From NCBI GenBank assembly GCA_947579665.1, contig OX388352.1:71710113-71774112 (forward strand): DNA of 64,000 nt. The letters are read 5' to 3'. The notes beneath the pieces were generated by a model, which saw nothing but the letters and a program-made list of their open reading frames with translations, had not been told where the DNA came from and searched no databases. Each line of letters starts with the position of its first letter. Position 1 is the first letter of the stretch. The position numbers were made by a program, and so were the translations under genes. Source of the DNA: Sympetrum striolatum. Lineage: Eukaryota > Arthropoda > Insecta > Odonata > Libellulidae. Shown here one piece after another: positions 23,471 to 34,826 of the stretch.

Positions 23471-23971
23471 AATCTATTTTTCATTGTATTGGATTTATCC
23501 AAAAAAACTCGTACGTCGCAGCGTTCGTCGAATCGTGTGTTCGGTAAGCCGGTGGTTAAACAATCGACGGGCTACTATGCTACTTTGTGGCGCTCGCATA
23601 ACCTTGATAAATATTATTGTGCAAAATTTAGTCATATTTTAGTAGAGACTAGTATTGCGATTATTTTGGGCTAAGTATATATATTCCAAATGGTGTACCT
23701 TTCACGTAACGTATCTATCCGTAAGTAAAAGAGCCACCTATCTAATAGTGAACCATTATCTTAGAAAGTATTTCAACAGGATCTGTTCGTAGGTTTTCAT
23801 TCTAAGATAACTTTATTAGATTATGAGTAGGTTCAGGCGTGCATCAGAACATACTAATATTAATGTCAATAGATAAAAGTTTTAAGTTGAGTCCCCCAAT
23901 GGATTTCTATTATATTTTCCTCTGATTAATTTGTTTTGATGAAGAAGGCTACGGATTTGAAACAAGAGGTT

Positions 23972-25229
23972 GTACGAGGATGGTCTGAAAGGTTTCCGAC
24001 CAAACAAGGACACAAGATATTTTTTAAATATTTTTTTACTTTTCAACGTAGTCTCCTTGTAACTCTACACACTTCTCCCAGCGATGTTCCCATCTCTGTA
24101 ACCCGTCCAAATAGTACTCGGCGTTTTTCTCGGCAAAACAATTGTTCACCAAGGTGATTGCCTCTTCAGCTGACAAAAATCTCTGTCCTCCGAGAGCAAT
24201 TTTTAGATGAGGGAACAAAAAGAAGTCGCTTGATCTGGTGAGTAAGGCGGATGGTCAAGCAGTTCAAACCGTAATTCGTGGATTTTCGCCATGGCAACCG
24301 CTGAGGTGTGAGACGGAGGTCTAGGTGTAACAGGATTTTCTTTTTTTGCAAATGTGGCCGTTTTTCCGCAAGTTCTGCCTTCAGCTTGTCAATTAATGAT
24401 GCGTAGTATGCTCCTGTAATTGTTTTTCCTTTTTGAAGATAATCGATTAAAATAACTCCATGACTTAACCAAAAAAAAGTCGCCATCACTTTCCCAGCCG
24501 AAAAAACAGTTTTTGTTTTCTTTGGAGCCGGTTCCTCCTGTGCAGTCCGCTGTTTTAGACTGTATTTTTGTTTCGGGCGTATGGTGTATCCAAGTTTCAT
24601 CTACAGTAACTAAACAGCGCCAAAACTCAGATTTATTTCGCCTAAACTGCGCCAACAAAGCGTTGAAAATGTTCATTCGAACACGTTTATGGTCAAACTT
24701 AAGCAAACGCAGCACCCAACGCGCGGACAGCTTTCTCATGCCAAAATGTTGATTTAATATGTGACAAACACGTTCTTCTGACGAGTTCATATTCTCTGCT
24801 ATCTCTCCTACTTTAATTAGGCGGTCGTATAGCACCGTTTGGTGAACTTTGGCGATGTGTTCGCGGGTAGTTACAGTTTTTGGACGTCCAAGCTCTTACG
24901 GCCACGTTTAAATTTAGCTGCACAAAATTTCACTGTGATAAATGATGGTGCAGAGTCCCTATGCACAGAATCCAACTTATCCTTTATTTGCGTAGAAGTA
25001 TTACATTTCAAAAACAAATATTTAATGACAGCTCGATACTCGATTTTGACAATTTTCACAAAAACACATCAACTCACTCAAACAACTGTTACATAACAAC
25101 TGCACGTCCAAAATAGCTGAAACTTTGGTGAGTAACTGTCAACAGATGAACAACTAAATTCACTAGCTTTTATTTACGAGTGCTGCCATCTTCACGTTGA
25201 AGTCGGACACTTTTCAGAGCACCCTCGTA
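23972..25229 (-). mobile_element. Full-length mariner transposon, copy 1
   Basis: A 1.26-kb element is bounded by mariner inverted repeats: TACGAGGATGGTCTGAAAGG on the left and, on the minus strand, TACGAGGGTGCTCTGAAAAG on the right, each starting at a TA target dinucleotide. The length matches the family (about 1.3 kb). It contains a broken transposase gene on the minus strand. Confidence 0.92.
24036..25059 (-). pseudogene. Mariner transposase, frameshifted
   Basis: This D,D34D-type transposase cuts and pastes the element at TA sites. Starting at 25059 it shows the N-terminal helix-turn-helix segment (EYRAVIKYLFLKCN...SAPSFITVKF), then after a frame change the second DNA-binding helix region (LIKVGEIAENMNSSEERVCH) and the first catalytic motif TVDETWIHH. 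After further shifts come GVILIDYLQKGKTITGAYY, the second catalytic Asp in LLHLD, and the C-terminal end GGQRFLSAEEAITLVN...WEKCVELQGDYVEK. A 4-bp deletion right after the second Asp and another shift before the FPHLKIAL segment are shared with copy 2. Not functional. Confidence 0.92.
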
Positions 25230-25249
25230 TTAGAGATAGTTAGGTTTTT

Positions 25250-26119
25250 TTGGATTACCCACGGTCGCGTGCTACCGTCCCAACCTCTAACCACCCCGCT
25301 GCCGACCCAAACTCAACCACACCCGCTCCCGTCCCACCCAAATCGCCACCCACTCCGGTCCCACCCTCTACCAAACCATATTTTGTCCCACCCTCTAACC
25401 CACTCACTACAAACCAACCCTTTAACCCTCCCGCTCCTGTCCTACCCTCTACCCCACCAGCTAACGTCCCATCCTCTTCGCCACCCAATCCGGAACCACC
25501 CTCTCCCCAATACATTACCGTCCCACCCTTTACCCAAACCTCTACCCCACCCGCTCCAGTACCACCCTCTACCCCAACCGCTCCCATTCCACCCTCTACC
25601 CCAACCGCTCCCGTCCCACCCTCTACCCCACCAGCTAACGTCCCATCCTCTTCGCCACCCAATCCGGAACCACCCTCTCCCCAATACTTTACCGTCCCAT
25701 CCTTTACCCAAACCTCTACCCCACCCGCTCCAGTACCACCCTCTACCCCAACCGCTCCGGTCCCACCCTCTACCCATCCGCTCCCGTCACACCCTCTAAC
25801 CCACTCTCTGACGTCCCACCCTCCGATGTCCCACCCTCTAACCCACCTGGTCCCCTCCCACTCTCTACCCCGCCAGCTAACGTCCCACCCTCTTCGCCTC
25901 CCGATCCGTTCCCACCCTCTCCCGTCCCCCCCTCTACCTACCCCACTCCCGTCCCTCCCCCGACTCCTTTCCCACCTTCTACCCCAACCATTCGAACCCT
26001 CCCTCTACCCCAATCACTCCCACAATTTCCACCCAATGCTCCGCCTAGACACCACACAATCTCAACCCTCTGTTCTACCCTATACCTTCACTTTCTCTTA
26101 TTATAGTGATTTACATTGA
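25250..26119 (+). repeat. Proline-coding minisatellite (27-bp units, 174-bp higher-order repeat)
   Basis: About 870 bp of C-rich tandem repeats with a basic unit near 27 bp (coding PPSTPTAPV-like in one frame) and a 174-bp higher-order unit: the block with CCAGCTAACGTCCCATCCTC occurs at 25457 and again at 25631. Two other frames, including minus-strand ones, are also open over hundreds of bases because the repeat lacks T-A-R combinations. It has no start context, splice partner or non-repetitive domain, so I call it a minisatellite and not a gene. It directly abuts the mariner copy 1 end. Confidence 0.85.
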
Positions 26120-26494
26120 CTTAAGCGTATTATAGTGACTTATGACACAGACACTGCTGAGACTGTCAATGTTGCCATCAACGTAAACTTTGAACAAATA
26201 TGCTGCAATCTGATTGGTTGAATTCGATTTCTCCCTCTCTCACGCCCACCTCACAATTTGAACATTTCGATTAATTATAATAATAAGGAAAAAGTTATTA
26301 AATTGTATGGAGTATAACCTCAATCGTAATTTTAATTACCTGGATCGTTAATTATCATTAAATATTAACTTATTTCTACATCGCGTTAACTTGGCTTCAT
26401 CATAGAAGGGATTGCTCGAAATATCCTAGTTATTATGAATGTTGTAAGTTTAACGATTGCAAATTATTTTATCATATTTCTCGCAAATAAAACT

Positions 26495-27219
26495 CTCGCA
26501 AAACGTGTTCGAATGAACATTTCCAACGCTCTGTTGGCGCAGTTTAGGCGCAATAAATCCGACTTTTTGCGCCGATTAATTACTGTAGATGAAACTTGGA
26601 TACACCATTATGCGCCCGAAACAAAAATACAGTCCAAACAGTGGACTGCACAGGAGGAACCGGCTCCAAAGAAAACAATAACTGGTTTTTCGGCTGGGAA
26701 AGGGATGGCGACTGTTTTTTGGTTAAGTCATGGAGTTATTTTAATCGATTATCTTCAAAAAGGAAAAACAATTACAGGAGCATACTACGCATCATTAATT
26801 GACAAGCTGAAGGCAGAACTTGCGGAAAAACGGCCACATTTGCAAAAAAAGAAAATCCTGTTACACCTAGACCTCCGTCTCACACCTCAGCGGTTGCCAT
26901 GGCGAAAATCCACGAATTACGGTTTGAACTGCTTGACCATCCGCCTTACTCACCAGATCAAGCGACTTCTTTTTGTTCCCTCATCTAAAAATTGCCCTCG
27001 GAGGACAGAGATTTTTGTCAGCTGAAGAGGCAATCACCTTGGTGAACAATTATTTTGCCGAGAAAAACGCCGAGTACTATTTGGACGGGTTACAGAGATG
27101 GGAGCATCGCTGGGAGAAGTGTGTAGAGTTACAAGGAGACTACGTTGAAAAGTAAAAAAAATATTAAAAAAATATCTTGTGTCCTTGTTTGGTCGGAAAC
27201 CTTTCAGACCATCCTCGTA
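26495..27219 (+). mobile_element. 5'-truncated mariner copy 2 with broken transposase
   Basis: The right end matches the mariner 3' terminus, finishing in CCTCGTA at 27219; the 5' half is missing. The transposase remnant (about 26500-27155) reads KRVRMNISNALLAQFRRN, TVDETWIHHYAPETK, GVILIDYLQKGKTITGAYY and LLHLD. It then carries the same 4-bp deletion and second frameshift as copy 1 before GGQRFLSAEEAITLVNNYF and GDYVEK. Around HHYAPETK this copy is better preserved than copy 1. It lies in inverted orientation to copy 1 and is part of the inverted duplication. Confidence 0.9.
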
Positions 27220-27736
27220 CAACCTCTTGTTTCAAATCCGTAGCCTTCTTCATCAAAACAAATTAATCAGAGGAAAATATAATAGAAATCCATTGGGGGA
27301 CTCAACTTAAAACTTTTATCTTTTGACATTAATATTAGTATGTTCTGATGCATTCCTGAACCTACTCATAATCTAATAAAGTCATCTTAGAATGAAAACC
27401 TACGAACAGATCCTATTGAAATACTTTCTAAGATATTGGTTCACTATTAGATAGGTGGCTCTTTTACTTACAGATAGATACGTTGGGTGAAAGGTACACC
27501 ATTTGGAATAGAAATACTTAGCCCAAAATAATCGCAATATTAGTCTGGAAGAATTAAGAGTGTGATAGATTTTGAATGAAGGTAACTGCATTTGGTGAAT
27601 GTCAATCAGTTATGGGTTTACGGTAATCTAAAAGGTTAACAAAAACATAATCGACGTCGATATAAAATGAAGAAGAAAAAAAACTTGCTAACAAAATATC
27701 TGAAATCTAATGTAGTTAGGAAACGGATGTTTAGTA

Positions 27737-28022
27737 TAGTCCCTTACAGATAAAGTTACCACTTACAGGGGCAACTCGTCCAACAGACCACAAGTTTCGA
27801 GCGTGTGAGCCTCCATAAAAGAGAGAGAGAATATAACGATGGAGGACATAGTATGCTATGCAGATCCATGTTGAGCGTTTGGAACGATTTGTTTTCGTTA
27901 TTGTTATTCAAATCACTTACTTAAATCGACTTTGAGTGGTGTTAGCATGGAAAAGTTATATTATAGCAAAGCAGAGGTCAGAATGCATTGATTTGGTGGT
28001 TTAAAAGTGGTTTCTTTGATAT
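27737..28022 (+). repeat. 285-bp direct repeat, copy B
   Basis: Second copy of the segment at 23010-23300, same orientation. It has small indels (AGAGAGAGAGAAT instead of AGAAAGAGAGAAT) and a few substitutions. Confidence 0.85.
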
Positions 28023-28610
28023 AGATTACCATAGATTTTTTCCCTCTAGTATTGCAGTTGTGGACAATGCCCATTCCTAAGGAATTTGAATATTGCCGGT
28101 TTACACTTGCTGTATTCAGAGTTGCCGAATTATTGCAGATAGAGTGATTTCAGTTAGTTCTCACGTAATCCGCACTCGGATGCCAACTGGTGTTGCAATA
28201 ATTCATTCCCCCATGGTACATTTATGGATACCGTAATTTTTCTTCCGATAAAATAGAGCTGGGGAATTGATGTTGCCTCATTATTTTGGTTCGACTTTTA
28301 CGTTGAACATAGGATAAAATCTGAAAGTCACCTCAAAATTTTAGGGGTCAACTTATACGCCGGCATATACGGTAATTAATTATCTGAAAGGTCTAAGAAA
28401 AATCATCAATACAATGAATTTTAACATTCGGACGATATAAGGAACAAAAGTATCTTACTTCAGTTTTGTCTTTGAATCGAACACCAAATCATTTCTCTTG
28501 ATCACCTGACATTTTCTACTCTCTTTGCCTTCTTGTGTATTTGCAATGTGTCTAAAAATCTCAATAACTTCACTTCATATCCAGTTTTTCATTCGCTATT
28601 TAGTACATAA

Positions 28611-28979
28611 CAGGGGCGTAGCTACCGCCGTATCTGCCGTATCAATTATACGGGGGCCCCCAACGTGCGTAAGCAAAAATTAATAAAAACTTCCCAAATT
28701 TGTCTATATAGGCAGAAACTTTAGAAAAACTAAAGCCATCATCAGCTATAAATGATTTAATAAATCAGTTTGCCGAAAAAAGGCAAGGAGAGTGTATATT
28801 TAATTTGAATTGTTTATAAAAATTTTAGAAAAAGTGACAGATAGATAATTATGATGAATAAATATTTCTTTTAATTTTATACAAACATTTTTTTTTCTTT
28901 TGTGAGAAATCTTTACCCTTCCTAAGGGCCCCCAAACAAATTTTTATACGGGGCCCCGCCAAGGCACGCTATGCCACTG
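28611..28979. mobile_element. 369-bp hAT-type MITE with perfect 8-bp target duplication
   Basis: The element runs from CAGGGGCGTAGC to GCTATGCCACTG (12-bp terminal inverted repeats, 10 of 12 matching) and is flanked on both sides by GTACATAA (28603-28610 and 28980-28987), an exact 8-bp duplication diagnostic of hAT insertion. Subterminal ATACGGGGGCCCCC and GGGGCCCCGTAT form a second inverted pair. There is no coding capacity, so transposition would need a transposase in trans. The perfect duplication points to fairly recent insertion. Confidence 0.9.
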
Positions 28980-29639
28980 GTACATAATTATATCAAACTT
29001 ATGCAAATCTTATTGCAAGACATAGCTTGGACTGCTATTCGTAAAAGATAGCCATTCACATACATTATTCTTGTGTTCCTTTCATTGTACTGCTAGTTTT
29101 GTTTGTATTATATCATCCTTTATTTTATCTCAGGCATTATCCTAGTTTGAAGATACCTTTTGGTTCAAGAACAAAACGTTCATCTATAAATCGTCTTAAT
29201 CCAATTTTATATGTATTAATTTCAAATCCTGGTAAAAAGTTAGTTTTCCCTTTAATGAAAAAGTTAGAAAAGATAAGAAGATGTGTAATATATACAAAAG
29301 ATATGCACGATAACATAATTTTTCAGGAGGAGTGAAATGGTTGAAATAGCTTATCACAATATGCCTCATAATCCCCATTCAGCTTCAAAACCTCTGCTAT
29401 ATAGTTTTGACTTTGCATCTATAGAAAGCTAACAATATCTATGAACATATTTTCTGATTCATACATAAGAATCACCAATATCTTATACTTGATAGTGTTT
29501 GGTTTTGAGAACACTTGTGCAGTTGTCCTAAGTTTTTGGTGATACCTTGTCAACTACAATAAGGTATGTATATCTAATGATAATATATATCATATAGAAT
29601 CAAATAGGAATTCTATGGCCAGGCATGTGAGCAGAAGGA

Positions 29640-30040
29640 ATAAATTTTTCATAAACACAGTTTATTTTATTGTGATGACAGGGGCAAAATTACAGCCATT
29701 ATACAGAGATTTTTTTTATAATTTAAGCAAAATCCCAGTAGGATAGAGAATTCAAAATCACAGAGTTATTAGAAAATGTGCTCTTCTATATTAATATCTA
29801 CAAAATTGTCACCAAATGTGTGTGAGTTTGATGCCAGGTGGGTGCAAAATTCCTGTTTAAAATATATTGCGGCGATATTTTAGAATTATTTAAATCCATT
29901 CCCAATAACATGAAAACGTAAAATGCGGCAAGTGAACAGAAGTCATAAATACATTTCATGTAAGTTTTTACCATTTACCAACTGATCCTTGGTTCGATTC
30001 CAGAGCACCATTTACCTTCCTCCCTGAATTTTAAGTAGGG
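29640..30040 (+). repeat. 160-bp B-box repeat, opposite orientation (copy 2)
   Basis: Positions 29740-29860 are the reverse complement of 7535-7665 (CCCAGTAGGATAGAGAATTC, AAAATGTGCTCTT, TTTGATGCCAGGTGGGT). The next core at about 29990, TTGGTTCGATTCC, matches the pol III B-box exactly on the plus strand. The spacing between cores is about 164 bp, the same period as in the first array. Confidence 0.7.
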
Positions 30041-30564
30041 ATAATGGTCACTTTAGTCTATCTGCATAGTGTTGCTACCAAACGGCCAAGGTTTTTAGCA
30101 TAAGACACCAACCCATTGAGTTTTAATGACAGAAATTAAATACAATAAAATTTTTTTTCTTTTGCTCATATAATTTCAACTTGTCAGCACACCTTTCACC
30201 ACTTTCTAAAATTCTTCATAAACCCTTTTCTCCTCCTGACTTCAAAAAGATTCTTTTTGATGCATTTTAAACAGAACAATAACTGTCCCAGAATAGACAA
30301 GATATCAGAGACTTGGACTTCATTGAGAGCATGTCCTTATCAAATGCATGATATAGTTTTCAAGCAATATTAAAAACTGGGGAAAAAATATGTACTAATT
30401 GATGGGGATCCAGTGGACTAGAAAAGTAAATGAGGCTACATTATAAGTAGTTGTGATTCCCTTATTAGGTATGAAGAACTCACAAGAAGGGAACAGCTGC
30501 GTGAATTTGAGAAAAAGTGACTGGAGTCCAATCAATGCACACAAATATCTTACAGATAAGGTAT

Positions 30565-30812
30565 GAAGTATGCTTTGATGAAGCATTCGATACAACTAAC
30601 TTCATGTCCTTTCAATTAAGAAATCATTGGAAGAAAACTGCAAGATATATATACATATATCTCTTGCAATTTTCTTCCAATGATTTCTTAATTGAAAGGA
30701 CATGAAGTTAGTTGTATCGAATATATACATATATCTCTTGCAATTTTCTTCCAATGATTTCTTAATTGAAAGGACATGAAGTTAGTTGTATCGAATGCTT
30801 CATCAAAGTATA
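30565..30812. repeat. Triplicated hairpin segment
   Basis: A segment of about 80 bp (ATGAAGCATTCGATACAACT through AAACTGCAAGATATATATAC) at 30569-30650 is followed by its reverse complement at about 30655-30722 and again, more completely, at about 30735-30810. The copies are nearly identical, so the third pairs with the first as a long palindrome and with the second as a tandem duplicate. This pattern suggests replication template switching or foldback duplication and not transposition. Confidence 0.88.
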
Positions 30813-30894
30813 TATATTATATATAGATGCTTCTCCGGATTCATTCATGTATTCATATACATATTCAAATATATATACGAGTAAAATGTTGCTT

Positions 30895-31690
30895 GCAGTC
30901 TGCAAGCATGTTGATAATACAAATTTCAATCGCTATCAAATTGTGAAGGTCCTCAAAAGTAGAAAAACTATTGAAAATATTCTTAAAATTCTCACTGCAA
31001 TGTATTCGTCCAGCATCGAATCCAGGACTTCTTGGTCATACTTACTATGCAGCACAACAGAAGATCACCGTCTCTAACTGTGTGTGAAAACTCAAGCAGA
31101 AATATTGGCTGCAAGTGCATCAAACAACATCCTATTTTCCCTTATATTCCTTGTGTGAGAAATTTTGAGGTAATTTGGCATCGAACCCAGGAACAGCATG
31201 GTCTTATCTATTTTTTTTCTTAAACCAAGTCTAAATATACATCTACCCAAGCAAAAACTTCCTATCATTTCTATAAGTGCATGAAAAAAATAATGAAAAC
31301 TACCCCAATGTGTTTTGTATGGGAAATATATTTACGGCATCGAACCCGGGTCTTCCTGGTGATGCCTTCTACACAGAACAACAGAAGATCACCATCTCTA
31401 ACTATGTGTGAAAATTCAAGCTGAAATATTGGCTACAACTGCCTCAAACTATGTCCTACCCTTATATTCTTTATGAGAGAAAATTTAATGTGCTCTGGCA
31501 TCGAACCCAGGAACAGCATGGTCTTATCTAATTCTTTTTCTTAAACCAATTCTTAATATACATCTTCTAGCAATGCAAGAACTTCCTATCATCTCGATAT
31601 GTGCATCAAAAAAAATAATGAAAAACTACCTCAATGTATTTAAAAGGGCAGATTTTAGTATCACCCTAACATCGAACCCAGAATTATTTC
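30895..31690 (-). repeat. ~160-bp B-box tandem repeat array (copy 3)
   Basis: The core CATCGAACCCAGGAAC and variants occur near 31014, 31179, 31338, 31499 and 31671 (spacing 165, 159, 161, 172 bp). Successive ~320-bp dimers align closely: 31050-31200 with CAGAAGATCACC, AGAAATATTGGCT and CAGGAACAGCATGGTCTTAT matches 31380-31530. The 5' part (TGCAAGCATGTTGATAATAC at 30900) matches 7427-7450 of the first array. The minus strand carries the B-box-like GGGTTCGATGCC. It abuts the hAT transposase relic. Confidence 0.8.
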
Positions 31691-31756
31691 CGTGAAAGTC
31701 ATTTATGTTTTCCATAGATCATGACCACATATATAGGCTCCTTGAGTTTTGATTCT

Positions 31757-33307
31757 CTACGTATCCGGGAAGTATTTTATAAAAACTACAATATCATAAA
31801 CAGAAGCCCTTCTTCCTAAATTTGATCTATCTAATATAGGAATAAATGATTTAATTCTAAATTTATCTCTTGAAGGGTGTTTGTCTAAGGGATCAGGGTC
31901 AGATGGATTTCCATTATTCCCTTGCCTTTTACTTCTTATTATACTTTTGGCAGTTCTATATTCAGTATTTGACAACGTGTTTTTTGCTTGTTGCTCAAGT
32001 ATATCAAAATCTTCCCTAATCCCACATAAAATATCCAAAAGTAACCTGTACCAATCTTCACAACTACTAAGTAAAATATTAGGGCTTTGAAGAGTTTTAT
32101 TTACTTTTGAAAAATGTTTCGGTATTCGATTCCAGAAATGGAACATGAACATGAATTCAAATTCTTCCATTTTCACTAAAAGACTATTGGCCCTCAATCT
32201 AGTATCACCCTTTGTATTATTATCTGAATTTAAATAACTGAGTGCATCGGTGATATCATTGTAGTTTTCTAAAATAGCTTCAGTAGCTTTTGCATGTGCC
32301 TCCCACCTAGTGTCTGATAAATATTAAGGCACTTTAGAATGAGGTTTCAAACGTGATTTCAGAACTGCCCATCTTTTTGTGGAAGACAAAAAAAAGATAT
32401 AAACTTTGTTCACAACACCAAAAAAAATAACAGCATCAAGGCGACAATCAACAGCTGAACAACCTACTAAATTTAAATAGAGACCAGCGCATGGAACAAA
32501 TCTTGCAAACTTGTATTTTTCGATAATTCTTTGCTGCATACCATTGTATCTACCAGCCATATTGGCTGCATTATCATAAGACTGTCCTCGGCATTTTCTG
32601 AAATCAATTTCAAGTTCAGTAGTGATGTAGTTAAATACTAAATCAGCTATGCTTTCCCCTGAGTGATCATTTAGCTCAAGGAAAGTTAAAAATTTCTCAG
32701 ATGGCAAACCATCTTTAGGTGACACATATCTAATAATTAAGGTCAACTGATCAGTATGAGATATGTGAGGAGTGGAATCTACTGAAAAGCTAAAATAGCT
32801 AGCCTTCTTCACTTCGACCACAATTGTGTCTTTCACTTTATTTGCCATAAGTTGAATAATTTCCTCACATATAGTTTTGGACAGATATGAAGGTTTTCCT
32901 GAGCTAGTATTTCCATATCAATCAATATGATCTCTTAAAAATGGATCATATTTTGCTACTAGTTCTAGAAGACCAAAGTAATTGCCGTTATTTGGAATTC
33001 CAAACTTTCCATTGTCTCCTCTATTTGGTAAGCCTTGCTCTGCAAGAGTGCAAATTATAGCGAAAACTCTTTCTATAACGTAAGGCCAGTATTGCTGCTC
33101 TTTTCTAATTTCTTCCTCTAGCTTTGAAGTTAAAGTTTTCCCTTTTGCTCTCGTTAAGTACGTTAACATAGCATTCCTATGATTTTCCCAATTTTCATGA
33201 GTTTGAATGATAGTAGGGTTTTTCCAATCATTAAACCCTGTTGCAGAAGATGCAATATTTGGAAAGAGTTTACAAACAAAGCTAAAAACAAAAAATATTA
33301 ATAACAA
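31757..33307 (-). pseudogene. hAT transposase relic (ZMYM1-like), two stops
   Basis: One reading frame runs 517 codons on the minus strand and is interrupted only by two in-frame stop codons, just after PFLRDHID and after HSKVP. It shows the N-terminal NHR-type block (IICTLAEQGLPNRGDN...LLELVAKYDPF), the first DDE block (SVDSTPHISHTDQLTLIIRYV), CRGQSYDNAANMAGRYNGMQ and SDTRWEAHAKA. These are typical of the hAT proteins often annotated as zinc finger MYM-type 1-like. No ATG is visible at the 5' end, and the C-terminal hATC dimerisation domain is missing where the frame meets the 160-bp repeat. At 33315-33360 a CTTGATCTTGAGGCCCTAGG block may be near the element end. A quite young dead copy. Confidence 0.88.
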
Positions 33308-33360
33308 TTTGAATATAGGCCCGTCTTGATCTTGAGGCCCTAGGCTGAAGCCTATTTAGC

Positions 33361-34826
33361 TTATTAGACATCCGGCCTTGGGCACTCCCTGTCAAAGATG
33401 AACTAGCTCATAAACTGTGGTTTTACTTATCTCCCTGCATTACCTAAACTTTTGAGTTCATCATACATAGAAACGCCTTTACTGTTCCACATTAATAGAA
33501 TTTTTTTATTTAGCGAATGTGTTGTCAAGAAAATAGTAATGAATGATCAAAATTGTATACTTTACCTTAATTAAAGAACAATTTTATTTGTTTGGGAGGA
33601 GTGCATAAACATTAAGAACCCATAAAATAACTATTTCCACGGCAAATAAGAGAACAAAATGTTAACACATGGAGATATAAAGAACTTTTTTATTAAATAC
33701 AAAAAATTATTATTGCTAAATATATGATTTAGGAGTAATATCGAACTCTACTTATCAAATGTCCATCAGCAGGTTCTCAAACAAACTTGATCACTCGTAC
33801 CGTTAAATATTGATTGCAATTGATATGCATCACCAGCAACATATCTCCCTTTCAATATTTAGAGAGACTCTTAAAGTGAAAGATCACTATCAAATATTAA
33901 CCTAAATACTGCAGGAGTTCTAGAGATGGTGAGCTAACTAACGTTTTGATTCTTTGAAAATCTGTAGCTAGCAATGATTTACAGCATTAAATTTTATGTA
34001 TGAAGGGAATATTTTGTATTATACATATATAATTCTGCAATTATACTATTGTTGGAAAAATTCTCCAGAAATGCTGTGAAATAGATGAATGACAGACTTG
34101 TCAAACTCCCTTCATAATCTTGAATTCAATGGTTTCTTCATCCATCATTATAGAAGCTGTGGTATTCCTATAGATGCTCCAATAGAGATAAATGTACTCA
34201 GGATCTATCCCTTGATTCTTCAGAGCTTCCAGAATATAGGGGGTAATTACCAAGATGAAGGTTTCCTCTTAGTCTACAAAGCAGTATATGAGTAGCATCT
34301 CATACTCTTTGTTCATTCACCTAAGTGCAATGTGCTGTCCATTTGGTTATCTAGGAGACCTATTGATATTTGAACTGCTTCTTAAAATGATTAGGTATAT
34401 ATTTTTTCTTTTTGAACATTATATTTTTATGCATACAAATGCATATCAAAAAGTGTGATAAAATAGTGTCCTTTACACCTACTAAAAAACACTGCATTCA
34501 TTTGTCATTGCAGGAGACTGAAAGAGTTGAGACCACATGCCTTTCCTTTAAGCCTCGAGTACTCGCGTCCCAAATCGTCTTGTCAGTACTCATGTTGGGT
34601 GGAATCGACCTGACATCTTCCAAAGGGGTAAATTGTCTCAAAATGTAGTGAATAAATTTTTAATTCATTAGAGATGATGTCATATTGATTAATGGTTAAC
34701 CTGGTTATTAAAATAAAATCAAAGAAATATTTTCAAATAATTTTAATATTCAGTAAAAATTTGATATCCTTGACTCCGAGTATATGGCTGATGAATTTGG
34801 AATATTGCATATAGAGCGTAAACTGT
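33361..34826. other. Gene-free stretch
   Basis: No supported gene. Small open frames at 34089-34295 and 34412-34648 have no family features. Around 34550-34610 the string CCTCGAGTACTCGCGTCCCA followed by GGGTGGAATCGACC resembles sequence outside the other end of the 14.7-kb unit (GGGTTGATTCGACCCAGATG near 49790), suggesting a repeat family there. Confidence 0.45.

Larger units (their letters stand above)
23641..27553. repeat. Inverted duplication with ~1.05-kb arms containing mariner 3' halves
   Basis: Positions 23641 to about 24695 (left arm) and about 26495 to 27553 (right arm) are reverse complements at high identity. The match covers the 3' half of a mariner element and continues about 330 bp past the mariner terminus into unique flank (for example GGGACTCAACTTAAAAC near 27297 and the ATAGATACGTT--GTGAAAGGTACACCAT block). 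Because the flank is shared, this is a duplicated segment in inverted orientation, not two independent insertions. The 1.8-kb spacer holds the 5' half of mariner copy 1 and a proline-coding minisatellite. Confidence 0.87.

Noticed and set aside
25250..26119. 289-codon proline-rich protein
   Set aside because: It is a tandem minisatellite with other frames and the opposite strand also open; there is no start context, splice site or unique domain. Listed as a repeat instead.
29099..29335. 78-codon plus-strand frame (IPFGSRTKRSSINRLNPIL...)
   Set aside because: Unrecognised, short, and without splice signals or composition shift; not enough to call a gene.
29980..30010. Functional tRNA gene (perfect B-box at about 29990)
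   Set aside because: No acceptor stem, anticodon arm or A-box at the correct distance could be folded; it belongs to the 160-bp repeat.
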